64,000 nt of DNA from Inia geoffrensis (taxonomy: Eukaryota > Chordata > Mammalia > Artiodactyla > Iniidae). A program made the position numbers and the translations under genes. Below, in pieces: positions 1-11,945 of the stretch. Where the stretch lies: assembly GCA_036417435.1 (NCBI GenBank), contig CM070913.1, positions 17,514,680 to 17,578,679 on the forward strand, read 5' to 3'. Below the pieces are notes generated by a model. That model was not told the DNA's origin. It made no database searches and saw nothing but the letters and a program-made list of their open reading frames with translations. How positions within the stretch are numbered: the stretch's first letter is position 1; each line of letters opens with the position of its first letter.

Positions 1-1270
1 GAGTAATATTCCATTGTGTATATGTACCACATCTTTTTTACCCATTCATCTGTTGATGGACATTTAGGTTACTTCCATGTCTTGGCTATTGTAAATAGTG
101 CTGCAATGAACACTGGGGTGCATGTATCTTTTTGAACCATGTTTTTCTCCAGATATATGCCTAGGAGTGGGATTGCCAGATCATATGGTAGCTCTATTTT
201 TAGTTTCTTAAGGAACTTCCATACTGTTCTCCATAGTGGCTGTACCAATTTACATTCCCACCAACAGAGTAGAAGTGTTCCCTTTTCTCCACACCCTCTC
301 CAGCATTTGTAGATTTTTTGATGATGGCCATTCTGACTGGTGTGAGGTGATATCTCACTGTAGTTTTGATTTGCATTTCTCTAATATTTAGAGATGTTGA
401 GCATCTTTTCATGTGCCTCTTGGCCATCCGTATGTCTTCTTTGGAGAAATGTCTGTTTAGGTCTTCTGCCCATTTTTTGATTGCATTGTTTGTTTTTTTT
501 TTGATGTTGAGTCACATGAGCTGTTCGTAAATTTTGGAGACTAATCCCTTGTCGGTTGCATTGTTTGCAAATATTTTCTCCTATTCTGTGGGTTGTCTAT
601 TTGTTTTGCTTGTGGTTTCCTTTCCTGTGAAAAAGATTTTGGGTTTAATTAGGTCCCATTCATTTATTTTTGTTTTTATTTCCATTACTCTAGGAGACAG
701 CTTGGAAAAGATATTGCTGCAATTTATGTCAAAGAGTGTCCTGCCTGTGTTTTCCTCCAAGAGTTTTACAATATCTCGTCTTACATTTAGGTCTTTAGTC
801 CATTTTGAGTTTATTTTTGTGAATGGTGTTAAAGAATGTCCTAATTTAATTTTTTTTTACATGTAACTGTCCAGTTTTCCCAGCACCATTTATTGAAAAG
901 GACTGTCTTTCCTCCATTGTATAGTCTTGCCTCCTTTGTCGCAGATTAATTGACCACAGGTTCATGGGTTTATTTCTGGGCTTTCTATCCTGTTCCATTG
1001 ATCTATATTTCTGTTTTTTGTGTCAGTACCATACTGTCTTGATGACTGTAGCCTTGTAGTATAGTCTGAAGTCAGACAGCCTGATTCCTCCAGCTCCATT
1101 TTTCTTTCTCAAGATTGCTTTGGCTATTCAGGGTCTTTTGTGTCTCCATACAAATTTTAAGATTTTTTTCTTCTAGTTCTGTGAAAAATGCCATTGGTAG
1201 TTTGATAGGGATTGCATTGAGTCTGTAGATTGCCTTGGGCAATGTAGTCATTCTGACAATATTGATTCTT
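1..1270 (-). mobile_element. L1 LINE (copy A), 3' segment with end of ORF2
   Basis: On the minus strand this encodes the C-terminal part of L1 ORF2, in broken frames. The residues [20 protein letters not shown] lie near position 340, and further right come fragments resembling [23 protein letters not shown]2 is the endonuclease and reverse transcriptase of LINE-1. The 3' UTR and tail lie off the left edge. At 1270 the element is interrupted by another L1 and resumes at 3132 in the opposite orientation, so this is the non-inverted half of a rearranged copy. Many stops and shifts make it non-functional. Confidence 0.93.
1255..1270. repeat. Target-site duplication, left copy (nested L1-B)
   Basis: The 16 bases GACAATATTGATTCTT recur without change at 3116-3131. 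The two copies flank the L1 at 1271-3115, and the left copy is followed directly by that element's poly(T), which is its poly(A) tail read on the other strand. Confidence 0.92.
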
Positions 1271-3115
1271 TTTTTTTTTTTTTTTAACATCTTTATTGGG
1301 GTATAATTGCTCTACAATGGTGTGTCAGTTTCTACTTTATAACAAAGTGAATCCGTTATACATATACACACGTTCCCATATCTCTTCCCTCTTGCGTCTC
1401 CCTCCCTCCCTCCTTCCCTATCCCACCCCTCCAGGCGGTCACAAAGCACCGAGCCGATATCCCTGTGCCAAGCGGCTGCTTCCCACTAGCTATCTACCTT
1501 ACGTTTGTTAGTATATATATGTCCATGCCCCTCCCTCACCCTCTCATAGCTCACCCCTCCCCCTCCCCGTATCCTCAAGTCCGTTCTCCAGTAGGTCTGT
1601 GTCTTTATTCCTGTCTTACTCCTAGGTTCTTCATAACATTTTTTTTTCTTAAATTCCATATATATGTGTTAGCATACGGTATTTGTCTTTCTCTTTCTGA
1701 CTTACTTCACTCTGTATGACAGACTCGAGGTCTATCCACCTCATTACAAATAGCTCAATTTCGTTTCTTTTTATTGCTGAGTAATATTCCAATTGTGTAT
1801 ATGTGCCACATCTTCTTTATCCATTCATCTGACGATGGGCACTTAGGTTGTTTCCATCTCCGGGCTATTGTAAATAGAGCTGCAATGAACATTTTGGTAC
1901 ATGACTCTTTTTGAATTTTGGTTTTCTCAGGGTATATGCCCAGTAGTGGGATTGCTGGGTCATATGGTAGTTCTATTTGTAGTTTTTTAAGGAACCTCCA
2001 TACTGTTCTCCACAGTGGCTATATCAATTTACATTCCCATCAACAGTGCAAGAGGTTTCCCTTTTCTCCACACCCTCTCCAGCATTTATTGTTTCTAGAT
2101 TTTTTTGATGATGGCCATTCTGACTGGTGTGAGATGATATCTCATTGTAGTTTTGATTTGCATTTCTCTAATGATTAATGATGCTGAGCATTCTGTCATG
2201 TGTTTGTTGGCAGTCTGCATATCTTCTTTGGAGAAATGTCTATTTAGGTCTTCTTCCCATTTTTGGATTGGGTTTTTTGTTTTTTTGTTATTGAGCTGCA
2301 TGAGCTGCTTGTAAATTTTGGAGATTAATCCTTTGTCAGTTGCTTCATTTGCAAATATTTTCTTCCATTCTGAGGGTTGTCTTTTCGTCTTGTTTATGGT
2401 TTCCTTTGCTGTGCAAAAGCTTTGAAGTTTCATTAGGTCCCATTTGTTTATTTTTGTTTTTATTTCCATTGCTCTAGGAGGTGGGTCAAAAAGGATCTTG
2501 CTGTGACTTATGTCATAGAGTGTTCTGCCTATGTTTTCCTCTAAGAGTTTGATAGTTTCTGGCCTTACATTTAGGTCTTTAATCCATTTTGAGCTTATTT
2601 TTGTGTATGGTGTTAGGGAGTGATCTAAGCTCATACTTTTACATGTAGCTGTCCAGTTTTCCCAGCACCACTTATTGAAGAGGCTGTCCTTTCTCCACTG
2701 TATATTCCTGCCACCTTTATCAAAGATAAGGTGTCCATATGTGCGTGGGTTTATCTCTGGGCTTTCTATTCTGTTCCATTGATCTATCGTTCTGTTTTTG
2801 TGCCAGTACCATACTGTCTTGATTACTGTAGCTTTGTAGTATAGTCTGAAGTCAGGGAGCCTGATTCCTCCAGCTCCGTTTTTCGTTCTCAAGATTGCTT
2901 TAGCTATTCGGGGTCTTTTGTGTTTCCATACAAATTGTGAAATTTTTTGTTCTAGTTCTGTGAAAAATGCCAGTGGCAGTTTGATAGGGATTGCATTGAA
3001 TCTATAGATTGCTTTGGGTAGTAGAGTCATTTTCACAGTGTTGATTCTTCCAATCCAAGAACATGCTATATCTCTCCATCTATTTGTATCGTCTTTAATT
3101 TCTTTCATCAGTGTC
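1271..3115 (-). mobile_element. L1 LINE (copy B), 5'-truncated, nested in copy A
   Basis: On the minus strand this holds, in order, the end of ORF2 (about 3115 to 1800), a cetartiodactyl-type L1 3' UTR with a pyrimidine-rich block (about 1800-1290, seen on the plus strand as CCCTCC-type repeats near 1400), and a poly(A) tail (poly-T at 1269-1286). It is 5'-truncated in ORF2, just upstream of the [11 protein letters not shown] residues. Perfect 16-bp duplications on both sides show ordinary target-primed insertion into copy A. Its long open ORF2 stretch suggests it is much younger than its host. Confidence 0.95.
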
Positions 3116-3120
3116 GACAA
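2095..3120 (-). pseudogene. L1 ORF2 C-terminal fragment, open for about 340 codons
   Basis: This is the longest believable coding remnant in the window. The frame reads through L1 ORF2 residues downstream of the reverse-transcriptase palm: [14 protein letters not shown], then [20 protein letters not shown], then [20 protein letters not shown] and [20 protein letters not shown]. It ends at a stop after AIIKKI, just before the Cys-rich C-terminal motif, so an indel or substitution has broken the frame there. The endonuclease and reverse-transcriptase catalytic domains are absent through 5' truncation. The first few codons belong to the target-site duplication and junction. No function is expected. 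Confidence 0.93.
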
Positions 3121-3131
3121 TATTGATTCTT
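3116..3131. repeat. Target-site duplication, right copy (nested L1-B)
   Basis: A perfect 16-bp match to 1255-1270. It marks the 5' junction of L1-B. Host L1-A sequence continues right after it, in inverted orientation. Confidence 0.92.
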
Positions 3132-3960
3132 AAAAACCGGACAAAGACACCACAAAAAAAGAAAATTACAGACCCATATCACTGCTGAACATAGACGAAA
3201 AAATCCTCAACAAAATACTAGCAATCTGAATCCAACAATACACTAAAAGGATCATACACCATGATCAAGTGGGATTTATCCAAAGGATGCAAGGATTTTT
3301 CAATATCTGCAAATCAATCAGTGTGATACACCACATCAACAAATTGAAGAATAAAAACCATATGATCACCTCAATAGATGCAGAAAAAGCTTTTGACAAA
3401 ATTCAACACCCATTTATCATAAAAACTCTCCAGAAATACCTCAACATAATAAAGGCTATATATGACAAATGTATAGGTAACATCATACCCAACTGTGAAA
3501 AACTGAAAACATTTCCTCTAAGATCAGGAACAGGACAAGGATGTCCACTCTTGCCACTCTTATTCAACATAATTTTGGAAGCCCTAACCATGGCAATCAG
3601 AGAAGAGAAAGAAATAAAAGGAATCTAAATTGGAAAAGAAGTAAAACTGTCACTGTTTGCACATAACATGATACCATACATAGAAAATCCTAAAGATGCT
3701 ACCAGAAAACTACTAGACCTCATCCATGAATTTGGTAAAGGTGCAGGATACAAAATTAATACACAGAAATCTGTTGTATTTCTATACACTAACAATGAAA
3801 TATCAGAAAGAGAAAGTAAAGAAATAATCCCATTTATCATCACATCAAAAAGAATAAAATACCTAGGAATAAACCTACCTAAGGAAACAAAAGATGAAAA
3901 CTATAAGATGCTGATGAAAGAAATCAAAGATGACACAAACAAATGGAAAGATATACTAAT
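3132..3960 (+). mobile_element. L1 LINE (copy A), inverted 5' segment
   Basis: Plus-strand L1 ORF2 sequence starting near [20 protein letters not shown] and running to [14 protein letters not shown]. It is the part of ORF2 immediately upstream of the part encoded on the minus strand at 1-1270, only about 6-8 residues apart. One copy split into two head-to-head halves fits twin-primed (inverting) L1 insertion. Recognisable L1 similarity stops near 3957. Confidence 0.9.
3180..3960 (+). pseudogene. L1 ORF2 reverse-transcriptase fragment, broken
   Basis: The frame contains reverse-transcriptase landmarks: [27 protein letters not shown], and the region before the catalytic box. A stop falls right after EEKEIKGI (about 3626). 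The usual FADD catalytic box reads FAHN here, so two catalytic Asp positions are lost. The frame then continues through [20 protein letters not shown] to the DDTNKWKDI region. It is a dead fragment of the copy-A ORF2, inverted relative to the rest of that element. Confidence 0.9.
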
Positions 3961-4014
3961 TTTGTTGGCTAGATATTGTATAGAGACAAACTACACATAG
4001 TCCCTATGTTCTTC

Positions 4015-4240
4015 TGATAATATTTGCAGTTAGCATTTATTGTGTTTCCTGTGTTTTAGCGAAGGTGCAAATACTTTATATAGATAATTCAATATTATTC
4101 CTTTGAGATTGGCATTATTACTCCCAGTTTTCAAATGAGTGAGCTTGCTCGGAAAGATGAAGTTAACTTGTCCAGGAATTTAAGTAACTTGTTCAGGGAG
4201 AGTCAGGAACAGTGATTTAAAGCAACCAGACTCCAACACT
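4015..4240 (-). mobile_element. MIR SINE relic
   Basis: The plus strand shows a decayed MIR complement: GCATTTATTGTGTTTCCTG, a low-G/C middle, then AAATGAGTGAGCTTGCTCGG and the AAGTTAACTTGTCCAGG block. MIR is an ancient tRNA-derived mammalian SINE that is no longer active. Confidence 0.7.
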
Positions 4241-4610
4241 ACTGACTAATCCTCCAACCAATGCTGCAAGAGCTTATCATCAGATGGAGAGATGGACACC
4301 CCCGTTCACAGAATGTGGGATGGGTTGTGGTCAGTGGTTCTCAATGTATGATCCTGGAACCAGGATCATCAGCTGTACCCAGATTGTCTGATTCCTGAGA
4401 CAATGCACTTAATAATTACACAGCATTGCTATGTTGTGTCTTCTGAGAGTCATCAAGGAATTTGCATTTCATGGTATAGGTAATGTGGAATTACTGACAA
4501 TTATTACCCTTCCGCAATGCCACCAAATCAGGGAGTTCACCTAAACACCAGAATCCTTCTAAGTAGTAAAGAAAGGGTTGTGAGCTACGTCAGAGACTGA
4601 CCAGGTGCTA
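4241..4610. other. Intergenic, no gene seen
   Basis: Unremarkable sequence with no sustained reading frame and no clear repeat. Confidence 0.5.
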
Positions 4611-4611
4611 A

Positions 4612-5035
4612 TGAGTCCCATTTCCTCTTCCTGGGCACACAGAAAGACCACATTTCCCAGTCTCCCTAACTGTTATCTTTGGGTCATGTGGCAGGGTTCT
4701 GGCCAAAGAAAGGCAGCTGGAAGTGGCATTACCATTTTCATTACTAACTAGAAAACATTCTGAAACATCCTTCACACTTTGTCTTTGCCTCTCTGCTAAC
4801 TTTGGGCAAAATTCTCTGCCCCCTAGGTGAGGCAGAGCTACAAGGTGGAAGCAGCCTGAGTTTCTGAGTCACTGCTTTGAGAGAAAGTACTCAGAAGGTC
4901 CCCCTGACATGAAATTGAACTGTGATGTGAGTAAGAAATAGACTATTACTGTGTTAAATCACTAACATTTGGTGTTTTTGTTACAGCACCTAGTCCTAGC
5001 AGATATTACCCTAAATACTACTTATAGCAATGGCC
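4612..5035 (+). mobile_element. Ancient LTR-like interspersed repeat
   Basis: The order of blocks matches a common old mammalian LTR-type repeat: GACCACATTTCCCAGTCTCC near 4647, a TTCTGGCCAA block, then GTGAGTAAGAAATAGAC near 4927 and TGTGTTAAATCACTAAC leading to TTGTTACAGCA. The usual AATAAA has decayed. I do not assign a subfamily. Confidence 0.5.
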
Positions 5036-5617
5036 TTGGGCCTTCACACTGCACCCTTTCTCTTTCCAATGCACAACAAGCTTCAGTTGTCCGCTCCATA
5101 GCTACCTGGACATATCCGCTTGAGATGCCTGGGAGTCCAGGTCTAGAACCAAGGGGATTATTGAAGGGAGTACAATCTTGTTAGAAAGTTAAATGGCCTT
5201 CTAGAAGATGAGAATAGAGGCATGGAGACCACCAATAATTTTAAGCTAGAAATTTAAACAAAAATGACAAGGGAATAGAACATAAAGCAGTAGAATGGAG
5301 AGAAAAACCTAGATTCTTCAGATATTTTGTAAGACTTGACAGCAATAGACATTGCTAAACAACATGAAATTCAGTGGCCATCTAAGCAGTACAGAGGCAC
5401 TTTGGCAGGGAAGGGGGAGGGGGCACTGAATGGTATTGGCAAGAACAATGGCATGTGGTCCTGGAATCCAGTCTCAGGTTAGTCACCTACTGTGTGACCA
5501 CTGGGGAAGTCACTTAAACTCAGTGGGTTCAGATAGGGTTCAGGGATTCCTTAATGCTTGAGTCAATCTAAATGTGACAAAACAATAATAAGCTTTATTG
5601 GTTAAAATGTCACTTTT
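5036..5617. other. Intergenic with a short MIR-like stretch
   Basis: No gene is seen. Around 5440-5530 the plus strand resembles the MIR core (CACCTACTGTGTGACC then GGGGAAGTCACTTAAACTC), too short and decayed for firm limits. Confidence 0.4.
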
Positions 5618-6018
5618 AAGGATGGAATGTATGTGTCCGCCTCAGATTCATATGTTGAAACCCTAACTACCCAGTGTGGCTATATTTGGAATAAGGAAGT
5701 AATTTGGTTAAATGAGGTCATAAGGGTGGAGCCCTAATCCCATAGGATTAGTGTCCTTATAAGAAGAGACACTAGAACTCTCCCCTCCTCTCCCCTCTTC
5801 TCCCCTCCACTCCTCTCTCCTTCTCTCTCTCTCTATCTCTACTTCTGTCTCTAGACACATACACATGCGCATGCACGCGCATGCACACACAAAGAAGAGG
5901 TCTCGAAGGGAGAGCCCTCACTAGACACCAACTCTGCTGGCACCTTGATTGTGGACTTCCATTTTCACACCCCAGCCTGTGCTATTTTGTTATGGCAGCC
6001 TGAGCAGTCTGATATGTG
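5618..6018 (+). mobile_element. MaLR LTR (MST/MLT1-type)
   Basis: Recognised by TTCATATGTTGAAACCCTAA near the start, AGGGTGGAGCCCTAATCCCA, GGATTAGTGTCCTTATAAGA, AGAGCCCTCACTAGACACC, CTTGATTGTGGACTTCC, and the end TTTTGTTATGGCAGCCTGA. A CT-rich and then CA/TG-rich microsatellite (about 5780-5890) has expanded inside it. MaLR elements are old non-autonomous relatives of ERV-L; this one is a solo LTR relic. Confidence 0.82.
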
Positions 6019-9000
6019 ACCTTTGCCCTGATTCTCTAGTCATCCATTTAAATCATCAGCTCATGTTCATTTGTGAAGATATAAACCAGATTACATTGTG
6101 GCAAGCTACGGTGTGAGATTGATCAAAACATCCAATTTTGATATTTTCTTTTATCACATGCATGTGGCTATTTAGGAGTTTATATAGCACTTTGGTCTTA
6201 TTTGGGATGTTGCTGCATTTGGTTTTTAGTCTTGGTTTGGAGAGGTATGGCTTGAATGAACACGTTATAATTCTCAGTGCAGAACCTGTAGGTACTGAAT
6301 CTGTAGATATCCACGGAAAAATTATTGTTACTGTACTGTGTAGGAGCGAATCTCTAAAAAGTGCATGCTAACAACATTGAAAAGGGTATACTTCTTTACA
6401 CGGTCAAAAGCAGAATGGAGTCATTACAGAATCTGTAGGAAACACTCATTATGAACTCAAATTCCTTCTAAATTAGCCTATTTCCTGGATGTCTTATATT
6501 CAGATATCTCATCCTGGGAAGACATATTTAGAGAAATACTTGTAAGTGAGTATTTCAAACTGCTAATGGTTAATAAATTTCTCCAGTTTTCCCTGGGAAG
6601 TGCCCGTCTCCAGGACCTAATTCCACCTGCTCATTTTGGATTTGGGTTGGATTTGCTCATAGGAGGCAGATGGTGAAGGTCAAACAGAAGATTTTTTACC
6701 TGGTAGGATACAGAGAACATATTTGCCAGAATGCCACCTGGTGCCTGGAATTTGGAGACAGAGACCGTGGCTAGTAGTTCTGGTAATTCCAAGGTTTCTC
6801 ACAGCCAAGCCTAAAGAGCACATGTTTCAACTTTTGCAGTCTTCAACCTTTAAAGCACAGCCCACATGAAGTTTAAAAATAAGTTTTCTTTCACCAGCAT
6901 GTCACAAAGCTATACCTATATTCCAAGGAGTAAACATAAATGTAATTATTCACATGCATTTTTTAAGAGCTGAAAACTTTCTCTTTTCCACACAATTCTA
7001 CTTTACTGCTCCTTCTCAATGCCCTTCCTAACTTGCCTTTTTCTCTCCTAGTGCTAATTGTACTCTTGTGCCCCTCACCTTCTACCTTTGTGGCTCCTCC
7101 TTTCCTGAAATGGCAGTGACCCTCTGGAGTTCTCATCTTTCTGTGGCTGTGTCGATCAATGAGCTGAGGGGAGTGTGGACTTAGAATATTCCCAGCTTCG
7201 AGCTGGCACAGCAGAATGTTTCAAGGTAGAAAAGAAAAAATGTTTCAGGGATATCATAAAGCACCAGGCCATTGATGTTGATGAGCCCTCACTGTTCAGA
7301 GCAGGGAGCTCTGTGCTGTAGAAAAGGAAAATACCGCATCTCTCCTTTGAAGAAGTTATGACTCTTATGGGGGAGAGAAAATATACACCTGAGACAAGAA
7401 CCATCACTGGTAAAAACAGCATCTAACGTGGTGCAGAAATGTAATTTGGTGTAGGGGAGAACAACAGAGTCTTGGGGGTGGGGCAGAAAAATCTACAGCT
7501 GATGGTGGTCTCCTTCAGGAAGATAAGTTTTGAGTCATCTTTTGGGAAAAAGGATCAGACATAGGTCCCCAAAAATGTGGTTTCTTCAAGAAGAGAGGGT
7601 GACGAGCAAGGCTGTGGCAGAAACAGGGGACCAAAGGAATATTAAGGAAAGTGACTTCTTTGTTTTGGAAGCTCTGTATTTTCATTTAAAAACTTTTATT
7701 GAAACCTAACATGTTCCAGTGGACCAAAGAAATAATATGAAATCAATTTTAGCCAAGAGAAGGGTTGTTGGCAGATGCTGCTGAAAACATGAACTAGCAC
7801 ATGTGGAATTAATTTGCAAAGGCAAAACTCTCTTCACCCAGGAGGTATCTTAATTGCTATAGTCATCAGCTAATGAAACTATATTGGGTTCTTTAAATGC
7901 ATAGAACACTGGAGGGAGGACAAATAATAATAATTGGCTAAAAAATACACCGTGAATTTTAAGGAAACGTTAGCAACATGTCCATCTGAAAAGGAAGAGA
8001 AGCATGATCTATGGAATTTCTCAAAGTCTCTAAAAAGCTATGTTTCCCCTTCTAATTGTTATTGAGAAAACTCTAGATTATCCTGGAGGGAGGCCATGTG
8101 AGGAGAGGGTAGAGAAGAGATAAGACATACTGTGGCTGCTCCCAGGAAGATCATTATTTCAAGTTTATTGACAGCATCTCATCTCCTTAATTATAGCTTT
8201 GTTGACAGCTATTCACTTTGCATGCACAGGATCCTTTTGAAACAATTTGTATTCCAACTTGCCGTGGAACCAGAGAAATATTTAAGAGAGATAGTGTTTT
8301 TTGTTTTTGTGTTTTTGATAGTGGTAAAGAGTCTGGGGTCTGTCAGACCTGGGGTTGTATCACTGGGGCAACTCTTCCTGGGTTAACCCTCTTAGCACCT
8401 CCTCCTATTTCTTGCCCTCCAACCCACACATTTATAAAATCATGGGAGCTCTAAGGGAATAGGAAGCAAGAGCAAGAATACAACCAACGAACCATCCAGT
8501 TATCTGCCGTCCTCAGCAGAAAGTAAGCTCAGCTCTGGTCTGGTGAGTATGGCCCACAAGCACCCCAGGACAAGTAGGGAGGAGCTGAGCTAAGAAAGGA
8601 GGGGGAAAAAGAGAAGTTTCTAAGCTTGGGCATCTAGACTTCACTTATGAGATTTCCTTATCTTTTTTTTTCCATATAGGCTTATTTATTTGTTTTTTAA
8701 AGTAAAATGAGTTTATTTATTCCTTCAAGAATACATTAAAAAATCATCTTCAATGTTCCCATTGAAATTTTCTTATCTTTTTAAAAACTGAATTACTAGA
8801 TCCCCAGGCTTACCTGTATTCAAGTCAAAGGCCAAAAACTCTTCTTTAGTCAACGATAAATGATTTGGAATCATTTACAATTTCGCCTAATCCTGACCTC
8901 CTGTTCTCTCAATTAGGGTAGCTAATGGTCATTGAATTAAACTATGCAGTTAACCTCATATCTACCTAGATTTCCTTTTTATGCCAGGCCTCAAAGAGAA

Positions 9001-11138
9001 ATGTATGTGTCAAACTTGCATTTTATTTTAGCATTTTTTTGTTCCTTGAAAAATTCTACTTACACTCATAAATAAAGAATACTTGTCAGAAGCTGTGCTT
9101 TTCAATATTTTAAAAAACAATTTTTCTGGGCTCCTTCCATAAATTGTTTATTGTTCAATATGGCTGTGACTTTTTGATGCACTTACTTATTTTTGATGTC
9201 TTTAATTTGGCTTAAATATTTCTTTTACCCAGCAACAAATGTATGAAAAGTTTTCCTTTTATCTTAAAGGTGCAAGAGTTATCTTTGGTATCTTCTGTAG
9301 GAAGTGAATAATAGTAGGGTTGGGATAGGAAAGGGAAGGTAACATCTCTTTTAACTTGAAGGGTGAATATTATAATGAAACAAACTCCTAAAATGACACA
9401 TTTCCTCTCTACCCTATGATATTATAAGGCCATGCCTTTGTAGTCACTCTTTTTCTCCTCTGTACTTCCTTTACTACTGGCCCACTTATTCAGATCCCTT
9501 AGCCAGTGACTTCTAAAGGTGCCATGACTTAAGGCCGTCTGTGCTTCTCAGAACTGTAAATGAGGGAACAGATTGATGCCACTTGGCTTTTGACACACAT
9601 TGACTCAAGGAGCTTGAAGTCCAGGGTCAGGTACTGGCAGCAGCATTTGCCTGGTATATTCTTCAGTGCTTGTCGATGTCTCCTTCCCAGGTTAGTTCCT
9701 AATTTTTTCTGTCCAAATCCCCTGAATAACCTATCAGATCCTACATTCTGGGTAGCTCACATATGATTGAAGACATGGTTTCATGGTTTCACTCTATGTT
9801 CCATAATTCTTCGAGTTGTAGAGATGTTTCCCATGACTCATGTTCATTTAGGAGACGTCTTGGCTCTTGATTTAGAATATTTCCCACCATGAAGTATATT
9901 GAGAACACTCTTTTTATAAGAGTTTCCCTTTATGGAATAATGTAAAAACCTGCAGGGAAATTTGTGAATAAAACAGTGCGCTAATCGCCATTCCACTTCA
10001 CAAAGTCATATAAATGTTTTTCAAGCCAAAATTTGACATGGTAGAATGACACCCTGATGAGAATATGTTATGGTAAGAGGCTCAGCAAGGCAATTATTTT
10101 AGGCCTGAGCCTTGCTGGGCTGTGAACATACAGCACAAGACTATTTCATTATCAGCAGATGACTTCGATCATCCTCTTCTTGGCACTGCAAGCCACAGGG
10201 CTCAGTGAAGCCTCCTTCCTTTTGGCAAAACAGCTGCCCTGAAGAGAGCTGCATAAAATGACACTTTAAGTTCTATAAGTGCTTGGACCCCCGCCTACAA
10301 TGGCCTGATGTTTTGCAAGAAAGATAAATATAGAATTATGGACTTCAATAAGTGCTGAAGTCATGTAAGCACTAGGGTAGCAATAAGTTTAGAAAGCAAA
10401 TGCAGAAGAGTGTTTTAAGTCTTTAGCCACTTGTTGTCTGCAATGGTGGGCATGAAGCAGTACTTCCTAAGAACAGGAAGTCACCAGATTTAATTTGCTA
10501 AGTTGAAGTTATCTTCAGGTAAATCTGAGTTACAAATGGGCTGAATCCATTGCTCTCTGGCAGAATGCTTTAGAGCTTTTCAGCATCATTTTGGCACTGA
10601 AATTATAAAGGCAGAGGAAGTAGTTTTAAAATCAGTTTGGTTTTATGAAATATCCAGTAAGTTAATCGTAAGACAGAAGATCATCCAACAAGATAATTGT
10701 GATCAGAAGAGAGCATGATCTTTAATGATATAATTGGGTCAAATAACTTGACCATTAGAATTTCCAAATTTATGGAAATTCAAAGTCCCGTTTTCACACT
10801 AGTACTTTCAGCCTGGAGACCTGAGTTCTAATTCTCTAATTTACACAACAGTGTCTGAAATTCCAATACCAATCTTTCTTCTAAAGACATCTAAAAAAAA
10901 CAAACAAACCCTAAAACCCTATTTTGCTTATTTACTTAAAGTTGACTCATAGCATTGCACTATTTGAAGGGAGCAACATCATGGATAATAGAAAAAGCAA
11001 ATAATTTTTAAAATGATGTATTTTAGTCTTTGAAAGGTGTTTTAGGTATTTGCGTTTAAATTAGCCACATGTCTCAACTCTAGAAATTGCCAGCGTTTCA
11101 AACAAAATAGTGTACTCCTCCTGAAAGGATGAGGTGGT
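6019..11138. other. Long intergenic stretch without recognisable genes
   Basis: I see no gene. All reading frames are short. Minor items: an old L1-like 3' end near 7690-7740, a MIR-like stretch near 8310-8400 (plus orientation), T/A-rich runs near 8665-8770, and a 12-bp stem hairpin at 10080-10120 described separately. The rest looks single-copy. Confidence 0.5.
10080..10120 (+). other. Imperfect inverted repeat (hairpin)
   Basis: GCTCAGCAAGGC (10080-10091) can pair along its full 12 bases with GCCTTGCTGGGC (10109-10120) as RNA, with one G-U pair, across a 17-base loop. It is shorter than a typical microRNA precursor stem. Confidence 0.5.
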
Positions 11139-11400
11139 GTGCTACAGTAGTTATAAATCAGACTTTGTAACTTTGGACTGACTCAGGTTCAAGTAGTAAG
11201 GCTGGAATTACTAGCTGTGTGAGCCTGGACAAGTTATGTACCTTCTCTGTGATTCCTCACTTACAAAGTTTCCTCAGTTACAAAGTAGTGATTGTACAGG
11301 TTCCTACTTCATGAGGTTCTTATCAAGAATAGATGGGATAATGCTGGTGGCGTGCTTTACACAGTGCTTGGCATATAGGAAGTGATTCTTATTCTATATG
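11139..11400 (+). mobile_element. MIR SINE
   Basis: Fairly complete MIR in sense orientation: ACTAGCTGTGTGAGCCTGG, ACAAGTTATGTACCTTCTCT, TCCTCACTTACAAAG, then TACTTCATGAGGTTCTTATC and the 3' end ACAGTGCTTGGCATATAGG. Confidence 0.82.
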
Positions 11401-11589
11401 GCACGTGGTAAGATTCTTTCTCCTACTCATTCTATTCTGTTTACGCCATTGACTCTGAATAGAGTGGATTAGAGAAAACATAGATCTTGCCTTTATTAAC
11501 AGAACTACATATAGTAATTTACAAGGTCAATAATAGCCTATAAGAAATAATTCATATATACTGAGGGCTAGAAGGAATGCTGGAGAATG

Positions 11590-11945
11590 TCTGGTACATT
11601 CTCCCACCTGCTTGGGCTCAAATTCCCATCGGTCAGTCATCTGCATACTCCCCTCTGAGGACTGAGAGCTCACTACTTCCCAGGGGAGCTCACTCCAGTG
11701 TAGGACAATTCATCATTAGGAAGCTCATCATTACGCTGAAATAGCATTTGCTTCTCCATGGTTTCCATTCAGGGGCCCTGGTTCAGTTCTCCATGACAAT
11801 GTGTAATAAATTTATTTTCTGTCACATGAAGATATTCCAGATACTTGACGATGACTATTATGGTCCCTCTAAGTCTTTTCTATGTCAGGACTGCCGTTTT
11901 AAAGACCTTCAACCATTCATCCGAAAGGCATGTTTTTGAGCCCCT
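11590..11945. mobile_element. CR1/L3-type LINE relic
   Basis: Matches the order of the old mammalian CR1/L3 3' region: GAGCTCACTACTTCCCAGG, the TTAGGAAGCTCATCATTACG block, a CTGGTTCAGTTCTCC block, GATGACTATTATGGTCCCTC followed by TAAGTCTT, and CTTCAACCATTCATCC. Recognised by pattern only, so subfamily and orientation are left open. Confidence 0.55.

Noticed and set aside
5708..5890. Low-complexity frame rich in Cys, Met and Glu/Arg
   Set aside because: Translation of a CT/CA microsatellite inside a MaLR LTR.
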